Positions 12,866 to 23,276 of a stretch of 64,000 nucleotides of DNA are shown here, in pieces. The stretch comes from Stereocaulon alpinum. Taxonomy: Eukaryota; Ascomycota; Lecanoromycetes; Lecanorales; Stereocaulaceae. The position numbers were made by a program, and so were the translations under genes. The notes under the pieces are model-generated. The model saw only the letters and a program-made list of their open reading frames with translations. It made no database searches and was not told the DNA's origin. The DNA lies in the NCBI GenBank assembly GCA_018257865.1, contig JAEUBA010000003.1, positions 1 to 64,000 on the forward strand, in the 5' to 3' direction. Each line of letters begins with the position of its first letter. Within the stretch, counting starts at the first letter, position 1.

Positions 12866-13851
12866 TCACCTTCCTCCGAATCCTGGCGGTGGGAAACCTC
12901 GTCCCCCAGGAGGAGGCTGAAAGCCTGGCGGCGGCTGGAAACCTTGCGCTGTAGACAACGATTAGTCTTTATGGCGCGGCTTGGTTGGAGGAATTGAAAA
13001 GAAACTTACGAGGTCCTCCAGGGAAACCTGGTGGTGGTGCAAAGCCAGCTAAAAGTCACAATGAGCATCACGTCTTGTAAGTATTTGGACACTAGACGAC
13101 TTACGTGGTCCACCTCCAGGTGGCCCTCCCCGCCCCCCAAACCCAGGCGGCGCGCCTCCAGGGAATCCTCCAGGTGGAAATCCGGGGAATCCACCCGGCG
13201 GCGCTGGCCCACCTACCCCAGCAGCCGGTCCACCCAATCCGACAGGCAATCCTCTCCCAGCAGGTCTACTTATTCCAGGTCCAGCAGCCAATGTAGGTGG
13301 AGCTCCACCAGCACCTCCCGACGCACTGGCTCCCAACCTCGCTGAAGGATCTGCTGGCGGAGGGCCGTCTACTGAGCATGAAACGATATGTGTACCTCGG
13401 ACAATGGTGAGGCCTAATGTGCGCTTTTCTTCTGATTCGACGAGGGCGGGTGTGGATGAGCTGCCTGGAGCGGATTGGGCGCCTTTGGTGGGCTTCTTCT
13501 TAACGCGGCGGAATTCCTCTGTATCTGCAAGGACGAGGTTCATGTGCTGTAGCACGGTCAGTACTTATAGAACAATACTGTTTGATTGAGGCAAACCTTA
13601 TCAAATGCCAGCATTTGTCCAGTCATCTGCCGTCCATCATTAAGAGTGATTCTCATCCTGTAATTGATCTACACTTCTTGTCAGCTATCCGTATGTGATA
13701 CTGATGTCGCGTAGGTCACTCGGTATTAGCTATGGGGGCTTGTAGGCTTACGAGATTTTGCTGCAGTGACATATGTTAGCTAGCTCTTCATCAAAGCTGT
13801 ACTTTTTACACGAGAGCCTATACTCACCATCTTCCCCTGCTTATTCGCCAT
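12866..13851 (-). CDS. smb1: Small nuclear ribonucleoprotein SmB/B'
   Basis: Model: complement of 12866-12948, 13010-13048, 13105-13546, 13597-13668, 13752-13760 and 13828-13851, six exons, 222 aa. It is a core Sm-ring protein of the spliceosomal U1, U2, U4 and U5 snRNPs. The Sm1 motif spans exons 3-4 (ITLNDGRQMTGQM, then DKHMNLVLAD). Sm2 reads LGLTIVRGTHIVS. The C-terminus is the expected Gly/Pro-rich tail with repeated PPG units. Exon 2 is only 9 nt and codes Gln-Asn-Leu; with it the start reads MANKQGKM-QNL-INYRM, matching the family (GKMQxLINYRMR). Intron 1 (76 bp) begins GTGAGT and intron 2 (83 bp) begins GTAAGC. It is divergent from RPL11 across 282 bp, so two abundant-expression genes share that promoter. 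Confidence 0.95.
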
Positions 13852-14133
13852 AATGACTGTCTGTGGTCGCGTGCGCGACTGAATGTGTCCAAAGATTGTA
13901 TCAAAGCCTTGGGCTTCTTGTGTTACCCTTCCTTGAGCCCGACGTGGAGCTTTAGAGTGATATATTTGAGCTTCAAGGTTTGCGATGAATGTTCTTCAGT
14001 TTAGCCAGCCTTGAAATAAATTACACGCTAATCGCGCTAGAAACCTTCGCTAAATGGACCGCCCACACTGAGCCTAAAGATTCGACAACGACAGCATCAA
14101 CCTCGAGGGTTCTGTAACAGCCACTTAGCAGCA
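13852..14133. promoter_or_regulatory. Divergent promoter region, SmB/RPL11
   Basis: Only 282 bp separate the two start codons, so the promoters must overlap or lie close together. No single regulatory motif can be assigned by eye. Confidence 0.5.
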
Positions 14134-14913
14134 ATGGTACGTCGATTATCGGGTCATTAGGTGCAATGGAAGGACATGATATTGACAACTTTCCTGCAGG
14201 CAGAATCCGGCAAAGACAAGAGCGCAAACCCCATGCGCGAACTCCGTATCGAGAAGCTCGTCCTCAACATCTCAGTCGGCGAATCTGGTGATAGACTTAC
14301 CCGTGCTGCTAAAGTGCTGGAGCAATTGTCTGGCCAAACACCAGTCTACAGTACGCCTTCCCTCGTCCCCTCTGTTGTCACCTCCAGGAGCAGCACTCCT
14401 CCAGCATAAAAGCTTGGTATAGCTAATAAGGATCCTTCTCTACATAGGCAAAGCCCGCTACACAGTCCGCACATTCGGTATTCGGCGTAATGAAAAGATC
14501 GCCGTCCATGTAACCGTTCGCGGCCCCAAGGCAGAAGAAATTCTCGAGCGTGGTCTGAAAGTCAAGGAGTACGAGTTACGGAAAAAGAACTTTTCAGAGA
14601 CTGGCAACTTCGGATTTGGCATTAGCGAACACATTGACTTGGGCATCAAGTATGATCCGGCAATTGGTATCTACGGAATGGACTTCTACTGCTGCATGTG
14701 AGTTGCATCTGTTGCGTCGAGCGTGGAGGGGACTGTGTTGGCTCAGGAAGAGATGCTGATTATGTGGATGACAGGACACGACCAGGCGAGCGAGTAGCCA
14801 AGCGAAGACGCTGCAAGAGCAAGGTCGGCGCCAGCCACCGTATCAACCAAACAGAGACGATCAAGTGGTTCAAGAACCGGTTTGAGGGTATTGTAAGGGG
14901 AGACCGTAGCTAG
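14134..14913 (+). CDS. rpl11: 60S ribosomal protein L11 (uL5)
   Basis: Model: 14134-14136, 14200-14350, 14448-14697 and 14775-14913, 180 aa. The first coding exon is just the ATG; a 63-bp intron follows immediately. The sequence is unmistakable uL5: [20 protein letters not shown], then [21 protein letters not shown], the [23 protein letters not shown] block, and a basic C-terminus [15 protein letters not shown]. It binds 5S rRNA in the central protuberance of the large subunit. Placing an intron right after the start codon is common in fungal ribosomal protein genes. It is convergent with the small unknown gene at 15509-16029. Confidence 0.97.
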
Positions 14914-15508
14914 ACGGCTTGGACGATTAGGGAACGATACAGAGCCGGGAAAGGAGATGTTCTAGCTAGCACGATGAAGTGTTCGAGACGTTGCGTCAAA
15001 TGCGAATCATTCAAATCTACAATGGAGGCCTCACTTGGGTGACTGCCGCTTAACCATTATTGATGATTTGTTGAATGGACCAGTTCTGACCTCCTTTGGT
15101 GAGCCCGGCTACCGCTGAGAGCATGATAAGTGCGTAGCTAGGATTTGACGGAAATGTCTTTGTTATACGAGAAGATGGTATGCCACGGTAGGTCCGCAGA
15201 ACCGGAGTAAAGTAGAGTTCTATTCCCACGTAGCGCCCGTACCGCTACTGTATCTGACCTGCTCACTTGTATGCTGATGCTGCGCCATGAATGCAATAGG
15301 CCGTGAGTCCCCAAGCTTGTGGAATGAGAGCTGAAGATGTTTGCCTCCTGTACGTCTGCGCAGATAAGCGCCCTCCGTATTTGTACGCCTTAACAATGCA
15401 AGAAGTTGCTATTCCATCTAGGTTGCTTTCACTTTCCTTTGTCCTCGTGATAGTGCGCTTGATTCCATGTCTTGTCGAAAGTACTTGGCTGCAATTGAAG
15501 AGACATCG
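14914..15508. other. Intergenic after RPL11
   Basis: 595 bp with the 3' regions of two convergent genes. I see no further gene. Confidence 0.5.
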
Positions 15509-16029
15509 TTAGCATAAAGTCTTCCTCGTCGTGGAAGTAAACCTGCTTCCACGCATAGAGAAGTGGTAGGGCTCCTGGCAAATATTCTTCCCGCTCTTCA
15601 GATCTGCAATGCCTCCACTAATACCGAATTTCCTGCACAAAGGATTGATTGCACTCACATCTGGCTTCTGCTCTCCAAACTTCTCCTCGTGATGTGGTGT
15701 TCCAATGCCCTTGTTCGTCGTTGTGTTTGCAGTCACTTGATCAGGATGTCCTCTCTTCGTAGCTGCACCAGGAGTTTTGTTTGGAGCTGCGCCGCCTGAC
15801 GAATACCGTTGCTCGATGTTTTGAACGCCGGGGGTATAAAATGGGTTGGGTAGAGTACCGGTTTGAACCAGGGCATATGCACCTGTATTGAAGGTTTGTG
15901 TTAGTATTACATCATTCCTTTATCAAGATGACATATGATGTCTGTCCGTGGAATAGTGAGGTCTGGCATACCGATCAAGACGCCAGCCCCGATTACCTTC
16001 CGACGGTGGACTTGGAAGATCTTCGACAT
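15509..16029 (-). CDS. Small conserved-looking fungal protein, function unknown
   Basis: Model: complement of 15509-15882 and 15972-16029, 143 aa. The single 89-bp intron joins codon phase 1 to phase 2 (GVLI-GAYALV). The N-terminus (MSKIFQVHRRKVIGAGVLIG) is basic and then hydrophobic, so it could be a short membrane anchor or mitochondrial leader. The middle carries PNPFYTPGVQNIEQRYSSGG and KTPGAATKRG, a style found in short unannotated fungal proteins; I do not recognise a named family. A GTGAGT in the coding region just after EQKPD could be a further 5' splice site, so the C-terminal 55 residues are uncertain. Confidence 0.6.
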
Positions 16030-16989
16030 GGTTGTTGTCAATAGAGCGACAGGGGAGACGTACGGGGCGATAAGGAGGTCTGTTCAGTTGTTTGCAGAAA
16101 TAAGATGTTAGTGGTAGCGCAGGGTGAAGTCCATTGTTCCGCTAGAGGGAAATAAATTGTTCAATGGTGACGGTGCTCTCGACGTCACTCAAAGACCCTG
16201 GCGGCTCCGTACCCCTGTACATCGCGTGCTAGCTTCCGCCGCATGCCTAGTGGTCGGGTCAGGGTGACGCTTCCGGATCTCCAAGCCAATCTCCTTTTAT
16301 ACTAGTACGTACGATCAGATTGTATAGATTAGCACCAACCTGCCTGCGGGATCATATAACTTCTGTCATATCAACAGTGATCGGTGCGACTGGGACCCGA
16401 TCTGATTCATTGAGATGAATCTGATTGCGTTCTCTCACAGACTGTGGATGTGTTCGTACATTGGCTCCAATTACCAAGCACTGGCAGCATTCATATATAT
16501 ATCGAGTAACTTTTGAAGGTATCTTTGGGTCTCCAGGCCAAATTTAAAACTTCACAGCTATCCATAGAATATGTGGCATGCCAACTAGGCGTACAATTGA
16601 AACACTTCCAACACCCACGAGTTTTTCATGCCTGAAGATAACCATACACGATAGGGTCGATTCTGTTCATCCACGGACAGACAAGAGGAAATGCTTCGAA
16701 AGATGCCATAGAACGGCAATAGGGGTTTCATGGGCCAACTACAAATTGACTCCCTAGCAATTATTTCTTTAATCCTTCTTGTCTTACTTTACTTATAATC
16801 GTCATAGCGCCGAATGGAGGACGAGCTCAGACGCTACATGCACTCCTGCACACTTCCGATGCTCCATGCTCTCGAATATCTTATCTATATATCCAATTCT
16901 GTTTATTACATTGCAATACAATCACGACACCTCATCCACCATTCCACTACGGCCAATAACAACCTCAAACAGACAACCCATTGAACCCC
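16030..16989. other. Intergenic, no gene seen
   Basis: 960 bp upstream of the small gene ending at 16029 and downstream of the secreted-protein gene. Only short unsupported frames occur. Confidence 0.5.
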
Positions 16990-17262
16990 TCACTTTGCCG
17001 GAATGAACCCCTTGATAAGATTGAAGATCTGTTCAGCAAGACCAATACCCTCGGTAGCAGCACCAAGGCCGCTAGATATACCGCTACCTAGGCCTGACGT
17101 GGTCCCCGTTGTCCTTGTTGTACCTCCAGTTGTGCCCGTTGTGCCGCCTGGTAACTGGCGTGGCCGTAGTGCAGCTGCGTCAATGTTGGGTTGGGGAGTT
17201 GGTGCAGTGAGAGTGAGAGGGGCGAGGAGGGCGAGGATAAGGATGCTGAAGTGGATGTGCAT
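16990..17262 (-). CDS. Small predicted secreted protein, Thr/Gly-rich
   Basis: A single exon of 90 aa. The start is placed at 17262 because the peptide then opens with a good signal sequence (MHIHFSILILALLAPLTLTA) with probable cleavage before PTPQP. The frame remains open upstream without a signal-like start. After a short linker there is a low-complexity stretch of Gly-Thr-Thr repeats (residues about 38-55), then a Ser/Gly region and a short amphipathic C-terminus (AEQIFNLIKGFIPAK). There are no cysteines, so it is not a disulfide-rich effector. A small cell-wall or secreted protein is the best guess; no family is recognised. A TATA-like element lies about 170 bp upstream. Confidence 0.6.
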   Translation of the reverse strand: MHIHFSILILALLAPLTLTAPTPQPNIDAAALRPRQLPGGTTGTTGGTTRTTGTTSGLGSGISSGLGAATEGIGLAEQIFNLIKGFIPAK

Positions 17263-18600
17263 TGCGGATGTTGTTATATTTCTGAGATGCAGAAGTTGTG
17301 TCAAGAGGAGACGGATCTTTTGTGAGTGAATGGGTTTCGCGTGCCGGACGCTAAGATTTGCTGTGGAAAGAGCGTAAGGTTGAAGCAAATTTGTTGTTGT
17401 AAGGGAATTCTTGGTTACTGTGAGAGCATGCCTCTTTATACACGTGCCCTTTCCCTCCTCCTCTCTCTCACATGCCGTCTTCGCCCGTGCTAAAACTCCT
17501 CCACTCTAACCAAACTTGAGTATACATGGCTTTCTCCAGTTTCACCTCCTACTTCCGCCCCATCCTCCAACACATTTCCATCTCTCAAGGGCATTTCCCG
17601 ATAACGCATATCCGCTTCCCAGGGCAGCAGCCCCCTTCCTCACCTCGCCTTCCTCAATGATTGGCTGATTCCTGCCATATTAAGACCCGTTCCCGCATCT
17701 ACAGTTTCACACCATCTTCCTCCTCCCATAACACACCACCGCGACAATAACCAATCCCTTCCTGCGTCTCCCCCGCCCCCAATACCGGCTGCTCATCATC
17801 GAGGTCGCGCTTCAGAGTCAACCGTACACTGACCGAAATACTACTCCACGCTAGCCTTGCGTATCAGAAGCGTTCCGTCCCGCCCTCCGTGCGACTTGTT
17901 TCGTGTTCTTGGCGCTGATGGGTGCGCATACTGTACTTCGGTCGCTTGGGGGCGGAGGATTCCGTGTGAGGTGGCGAATGTCAAACTGGGATGATGAGGT
18001 AGAATAGTTGGTGCGGGCTTCAATTAGTGGTTTTGGGTGCTTGTTGGTAGCGGTGTGTTCGTGCGTGGAATCTTGGAGGGTTGCGGGTTCTACGTTGCGA
18101 TTCTTGTTTTACATCGTTTTTGATGATGGACTGTATTTTGCGCTTCGATTGGAAAGTCTGAGGATGGGGTGGTGGTAGAGAGCTCTGGTTATGGGAGAGT
18201 ATTGAGGGTTAATAGGTCAATGATCTTAAAACACCGTGGATGGGTTCGCTAGCAGTGCAGGTGCTGCCTCGAGCATGGACATAGGTATCAAGAGAGAGCG
18301 CGATGGTCACGAAGTTCAAGACAGGGTAGAGAGACTCTTTCAATGACATTTTCGGGCTAGTCGTGCGGTTTTAGCAGCAGCGCCCGGTAATTCTATACAT
18401 GAGAAGTCTGCCAAATGAAGCCCACGCTATGCAGGGACCGGCCTCTAATGCAGTGAAAACGAAGAGAACAGCCCAATCCGTCATGTCCACATCCCTCATG
18501 ATCGTAAAAGTACAAGAGCGCGAGTCTCCTCGACTGATGAATCTACGTCCTGATAACCCAGCCAGAACTCCATCAAATTTTCACACAAGGCAGCTAGCCC
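17263..18600. other. Intergenic, no gene seen
   Basis: 1.3 kb apart from the TATA-like element noted separately. The DNA at about 17440-17800 is pyrimidine-rich. No reading frame has family features. Confidence 0.5.
17434..17446 (-). promoter_or_regulatory. Candidate TATA box next to a CACGTG palindrome
   Basis: On the minus strand TATAAAG (17434-17440) is directly preceded by CACGTG (17441-17446), about 170 bp upstream of the secreted-protein start. CACGTG is the core bound by bHLH factors. Function is inferred from position only. Confidence 0.4.
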
Positions 18601-19737
18601 TCACAATTGTCGTAGGTAGCAGCGCTTCTTGGGCCATAGTAGCCTTTGCGCTTCGTCCTCCTCTCCACAGCCTCCTTCACGGGTTCTCTTATGGCTCGAG
18701 CCTGAAACAAGGCTGTTATGTAGTCTTTGTTGACAGGTTGGCGTTGTGGTCGAGGAAGGCTCTGGCGTAGGGTAGGCTGCGACGGCCTTAGTCATAGTCG
18801 ATACCAGCGTCCGAGCGGCTTCTTGTGGCTTAATTTGTATATTCAGGCCGCCAGGTGAAGGAGGCGTGGGTGACCATGGGCCTTGCTCTTGTACTTCCAA
18901 GAAGGCTGTTACGGAGACATGATTGACGGCTTCAGGAGACGATATCAGGACACTAGCATTTGCTGACTCGCCAACAAGGTCTTTGATATACACACCAGCG
19001 ATAGTATGGCCATCGTGCTGCAAATTTGGGGTTGCAGGCTCCGACCAAGGCCGAAGACATCGTGGTGGAGAGCGAACTCCTCTCCACCGCATCAACTGGT
19101 AATTCAACTCATGCATTGCCTCCTTCAAATCGCTCTTCTGCTTATCTTCGACCTGCTGTGGGTCGCTCACGAAAAGATGTTGATCTTGTGCGCCGCCCGA
19201 GCCCTTGATCAGATAGTGGAGGGGTGATGGTGGTAGTGTCAAGAGATAGCATGATTCACGAAAGCCTCCACATTGGCATGGACAGTCCTCCGGCGTGAAC
19301 GACACAGGTGTGCTTAGGCTAGATGAGCAACTGTCTTCCAGGCATGTCTGTGAACTCGTGTCTGGAGCAGGCGCATTACTTGACGTTTCCATATATGGTG
19401 GTTTTCGTTTGCAATTCGTTGCAGAGTAGTTGAGACTCTCAGAGCCGGTCTCTGTAGGGTTTGCTGGGTAAGATGGGCAGAATAGATGGTTGTGGTAGAT
19501 ATTGTAACCATCATCGTTGGATCCGGAGAGTAGGTCTCCGCGGGCATCATAAGTGTCGTCATTGAATCCTGAAGTGTAGATGAACGGATCGTCCATTGCT
19601 ATGTCACCAAAAGTCGGTGTGCAAGGTCGAGAGGTAGGGGGACTGAATCCATTGTCGTTGAGTTCGGCAAACAGATCGAGGTGTGCGTCGTATCTGCTGG
19701 CATTGAAGTCTGAGGCGGAAGTGATCGGATCTTCCAT
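18601..19737 (-). CDS. Disordered hypothetical protein with an N-terminal duplication
   Basis: A single open frame of 378 aa starting at an ATG (19737). I recognise no domain. The composition is rich in Ser, Thr, Pro, Asp and Asn, predicting disorder. The first ~85 residues contain two related units: residues ~3-31 (DPITSASDFNASRYDAHLDL) and ~49-77 (DPFIYTSGFNDDTYDARGDL), each ending in an Asn-Asp-Asp/Asn-Gly motif. A cysteine cluster sits near residue 150 (CPCQCGGFRESC). The C-terminus is basic (LLWPKKRCYLRQL). It could be lineage-specific; no splice sites were needed. Moderate confidence that it is real, based on length and absence of stops alone. Confidence 0.5.
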   Translation of the reverse strand: MEDPITSASDFNASRYDAHLDLFAELNDNGFSPPTSRPCTPTFGDIAMDDPFIYTSGFNDDTYDARGDLLSGSNDDGYNIYHNHLFCPSYPANPTETGSESLNYSATNCKRKPPYMETSSNAPAPDTSSQTCLEDSCSSSLSTPVSFTPEDCPCQCGGFRESCYLLTLPPSPLHYLIKGSGGAQDQHLFVSDPQQVEDKQKSDLKEAMHELNYQLMRWRGVRSPPRCLRPWSEPATPNLQHDGHTIAGVYIKDLVGESANASVLISSPEAVNHVSVTAFLEVQEQGPWSPTPPSPGGLNIQIKPQEAARTLVSTMTKAVAAYPTPEPSSTTTPTCQQRLHNSLVSGSSHKRTREGGCGEEDEAQRLLWPKKRCYLRQL

Positions 19738-21494
19738 GGCTGTGGTATGAGAGGTCCGCGTGCAAGGCTGAAGGTGAGTGTGGTACGCTCGGAGAGTGTT
19801 AAGCGTCTTTCGCTTGGTGCAGTCAAGAGCCAGGATCTTTTATTGAAGATAGGTAGATTTGGGCAGCGCAGCAAATAGGTCGGAGATAGAAGACGACGAA
19901 TTGTAAGAGTGTTAAATGGAAAGGTAGCATGGGAGCTAACCGCCGGAGAATAAGGCGAGGTATGGTATTGTCTCCACGACGATTGGAATAGGTACGGGGC
20001 TACAGGCTTGAAAGGAATGCTTCGGGTTAAACAAGGGTGCACAAACAAGCAAACTCGTAGATTGGTGCGAAGACGATCGTGGATAGGGAATGTGGACAAG
20101 ACATACGATCTTAGAATGCATGAAGCGTCTAAGCCACCTGCCTTCAGATTAGTTGTTTCATGGAATGTTTCATGTATAGAGGGAGCATAAGGCTGTCTCA
20201 CCGAGGCTGAGCGCCGCAATTGCCACGAACGAGACTCCGCTTCTGTACTTGGGTACCGGTAACTTACGTTCAGGTAGCAGAGTGTACCAGACGCTAGATC
20301 TTGTTTCGTGGAGAGTACTACCGGAGCAGTGCTCGATCAGGTAGGAGAATCAAGACCGACGCATGTTAATCGGAGAATCCTTCACTGGTAAAGCCCACGA
20401 AGCGATTTTAGGCAGAGGGCATTGTCCTCACCTGGAAGTGCTCAACCCATGTCCAAAACGCCAACCGTCAAACCCTTCACGTCATCGCTAAATGAAGTAC
20501 ATGGTGTTTCGGGGAGGAGGTCCCATAAGTTAAACCTGCCAGCGAGCCCTTGAAGCATAAATCAATACCTACCTACACGAGCGACAGTGCCTGGGCAGCT
20601 CGGGCGGCCCCCTGTAGTCATCAAAATGGTTTGAGGCAAAAAGGCGAGATTTTGGATAGATCCATGGGCTGCTGTAAGCTGCAAAGGAATTGGAGGGGGT
20701 CGCCGGACGTGTCCATATACTGTAACTACAGTAGTGGATTGGTGGGATGGCTTTGGGGCACCCGTTCCGGGACTCTATTCCTTACGATGACGTACGTGCC
20801 CCCTTCGCGCTCCTAACGTCTCGCCTTGTAGGACTGCCACCCTAGGAGCTCGATCTTTCTGCTCCGGGAGGAAGCTCCAGGGGCTCTCAGGGCATATGTA
20901 GTAGAAGTGTCCAACCCCCTACAGCTCGCCAGTCCGTAATTTCCGAGAGAGTGTGTGGTACGAGACCCATAGAGATATGTAACGTCCGTGACTACCTACG
21001 CGGAAGTTTGATATGGAACGCTATGACGTTAGAGCTGCAGGAGGTGGAGGGCGGGGGTTGAACCCTTCTAAAGGCGTCGACAACAGCGAGGTAGTCAAAG
21101 CTTCACAACGTAGTTTTCTAGCTTACACATGGACTGTTGCTTTTCATATCTGTACTATAATACACGCAGCTTGCTTGAAATCCCTGTGTGATTAGTTTCT
21201 TGATGTTCAAGGGCTATTAGCATCTAGACCCTCTGCAACCCCAAGGTCATGAAGCACACTTGAGATAGGAACAAAGAGGACTAGACTAGATTCAGGCTAC
21301 TAAAACATCTTACAACAGTCTCTGTCACTAATACTGATAAATCAGAGGTCACTCTACCCGTCGTTGACCGCGCCAAAACCCAGAGCACCAAGCAAACGCC
21401 AAACAATTCGTTCAGGCTATGTTACCCATACTCGTCATGGTCTTCCATGACGCCACCTCTTTGATGACAAGACATACTCCCTCAATCGTTCCGC
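19738..21494. other. Intergenic, no gene seen
   Basis: 1.76 kb. A 206-codon minus-strand frame (19599-20219) overlaps the gene at 18601-19737 in another frame and lacks family features. Nothing else is supported. Confidence 0.45.
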
Positions 21495-21995
21495 CTACTT
21501 CCCAGTCCCCTTTGTGAAGTTCTGCCACATGCCAGCAAGGAACCCAGGGGCCTGATTCATCTCGGCGAAGCTGGCCCTCCGAGCGGCAGCTGAGGCGTCT
21601 TGCGAGTTACGCTTCTGGTTATGGAGATTGGCAAATTTCTGAGCGGAGGCGCCGGAGGACTGCAGAAGACTTTTGTCAGTAAAGACTAAACACCAACACG
21701 AAGCAGGAGAGAATGACAGCGATGTGGTAGTAGAGAGGATCGCCCATGGTAATGATGTGAAAGAGGGTATACTGCTGAGAGCAATACGATGCTGTGGAGG
21801 TAGATCTGAATTGGATGAAGTGAAGTGATGTGGAGAAGACGACAGTGACTATATGGAAACGCTCACACGTCTACGTCCAGCGGTGCTAGCATTATTGGCG
21901 TTGGTGTTGGCGTCACCACTGTTGCGTTTGCCAAAGTTCCAGTTGCTGCTTCCAGCGTTGTTGCTAATCATGCCCCGGTTGCCTGCGGAAGACAT
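21495..21995 (-). CDS. Small hydrophilic fungal protein (97 aa), unknown function
   Basis: Model: complement of 21495-21659 and 21867-21995, 97 aa, with an unusually long 207-bp intron (GTGAGC to CTGCAG). Exon 1 is Asn/Ser/Gly-rich with a WNFGKRNSGD stretch; exon 2 carries KRNSQDASAAARRASFAEMN and ends GMWQNFTKG. Low-complexity, charged small proteins of this kind are widespread in filamentous fungi and some are conidiation- or stress-induced, but I cannot name the family. A TATA-like TATAAAT lies on the minus strand at 22135-22141. The splice could include a small middle exon I did not find. Confidence 0.6.
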
Positions 21996-23276
21996 GTTTG
22001 GTTGCTTTGTCTAATTCGTGTGGGACGAGAGGTTGTCGAGGTGAAAAAGAGGGTTAAGGTTTGGGAAGGAGTGCTTGTTCGACTTTGGCAATCGGGGCTG
22101 TTAAAAGTCGAAGGTTGACTGTGTGAGGTTGGTGATTTATAACTTTCCGGGGGTTCGCTGGTGAGAAGGGGAGGTAGTTAAATGGACAAAAGAGCTGATG
22201 GAGCTAGGCGGAATAAGTGGTGAGACGGTTCAACAAAGAGCAAGGAATGAAGGAATGGTCCCCGGCAAGGGTTGCACTTTCCCTGATGATCCTGTTAAAG
22301 ACGGGTCATGACAGCTGTAAAAGGCCTTTTCTAAGCTTTGGAAGGTCTTAGTGAAGTCATGGATAGGGCGCTAGGATCGCGGTCACTGCAATCGAAAACT
22401 ACCCCACCAAAGGCAAATATTGATTAACCCCGCAATCAGTATCGTGATGCTGATTGCAAATTAAACTCAAACTGGTCACGAGATCATCACGATAGAGACT
22501 CTGTACTCTAAAAGCATATTCTCCTGCCTATGAGCTTGGACACGACCTCCAAGAGCTGGAAGCGGAAATGCCAAGGAATATGTCCTTTGTACCTCTTCAG
22601 ATCTAGCGTGGGGTGGCCGTAGCAAGCCGGCTCCAACAGAGTAAGGCTTACCTTTACCACAGGCTTCCCATCCATCTACGCAATACACGTCTAATGCAGT
22701 TACAACACTGCACAGCGGCCATACGTATCAAACCAGAAGTATCGTTTGTTCTAGCACTCGCCAAGCCAGGGCCCCCGCCAATCGAGCGAGGAATTCGGTC
22801 CGGATATGCTCCTTTGCAGCTGGGTCACCGCCGTTTGTGCCTCGGAAACATAGCATCGGTGTCAAGGTCTTACCACTTTGGTCGATGTTAAGTCAATACA
22901 CTGGTCGATCTGGGAGTCCTGCTAGGTGCAGAAGGGTGCCTTCATAGCCTAATCTATGCGTCTTTAGGGCTGCAACGGCGATTGTTGACCAAGATTATGC
23001 GAGAAGGCTGCTCTGTCAGTATAATGGTCATTTATCAGACTTTCATGGCATGTGGGCTAACATTTGCAAAGGTTCTGTAACACTACTATTCAGGCGAGGC
23101 TACAGAAGGGGTAGTGTGCGGAATTCACTGACTACCTTTTGCCGGCGACATTGTTCAAAGCAACGCAGTAATCAAAAAATTTTAAGCAGACGTACTCCCT
23201 CCCTACTAGGGCTACAGGATCATTAACGCAACCTCTCGACCAGGATTCTGCCCTTCAATCACAGTTACCGTCAAAC
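21996..23276. other. Intergenic upstream of the first NLR
   Basis: 1.28 kb between divergent genes, apart from the TATA-like element listed separately. No gene is supported. Confidence 0.45.
22135..22141 (-). promoter_or_regulatory. Candidate TATA box for the 97-aa protein gene
   Basis: TATAAAT on the minus strand, about 140 bp upstream of the start codon at 21995. Confidence 0.4.

Noticed and set aside
19599..20219. 206-codon minus-strand frame upstream of the disordered protein
   Set aside because: It overlaps the better-supported frame at 18601-19737 and has no start or splice context or known domain.
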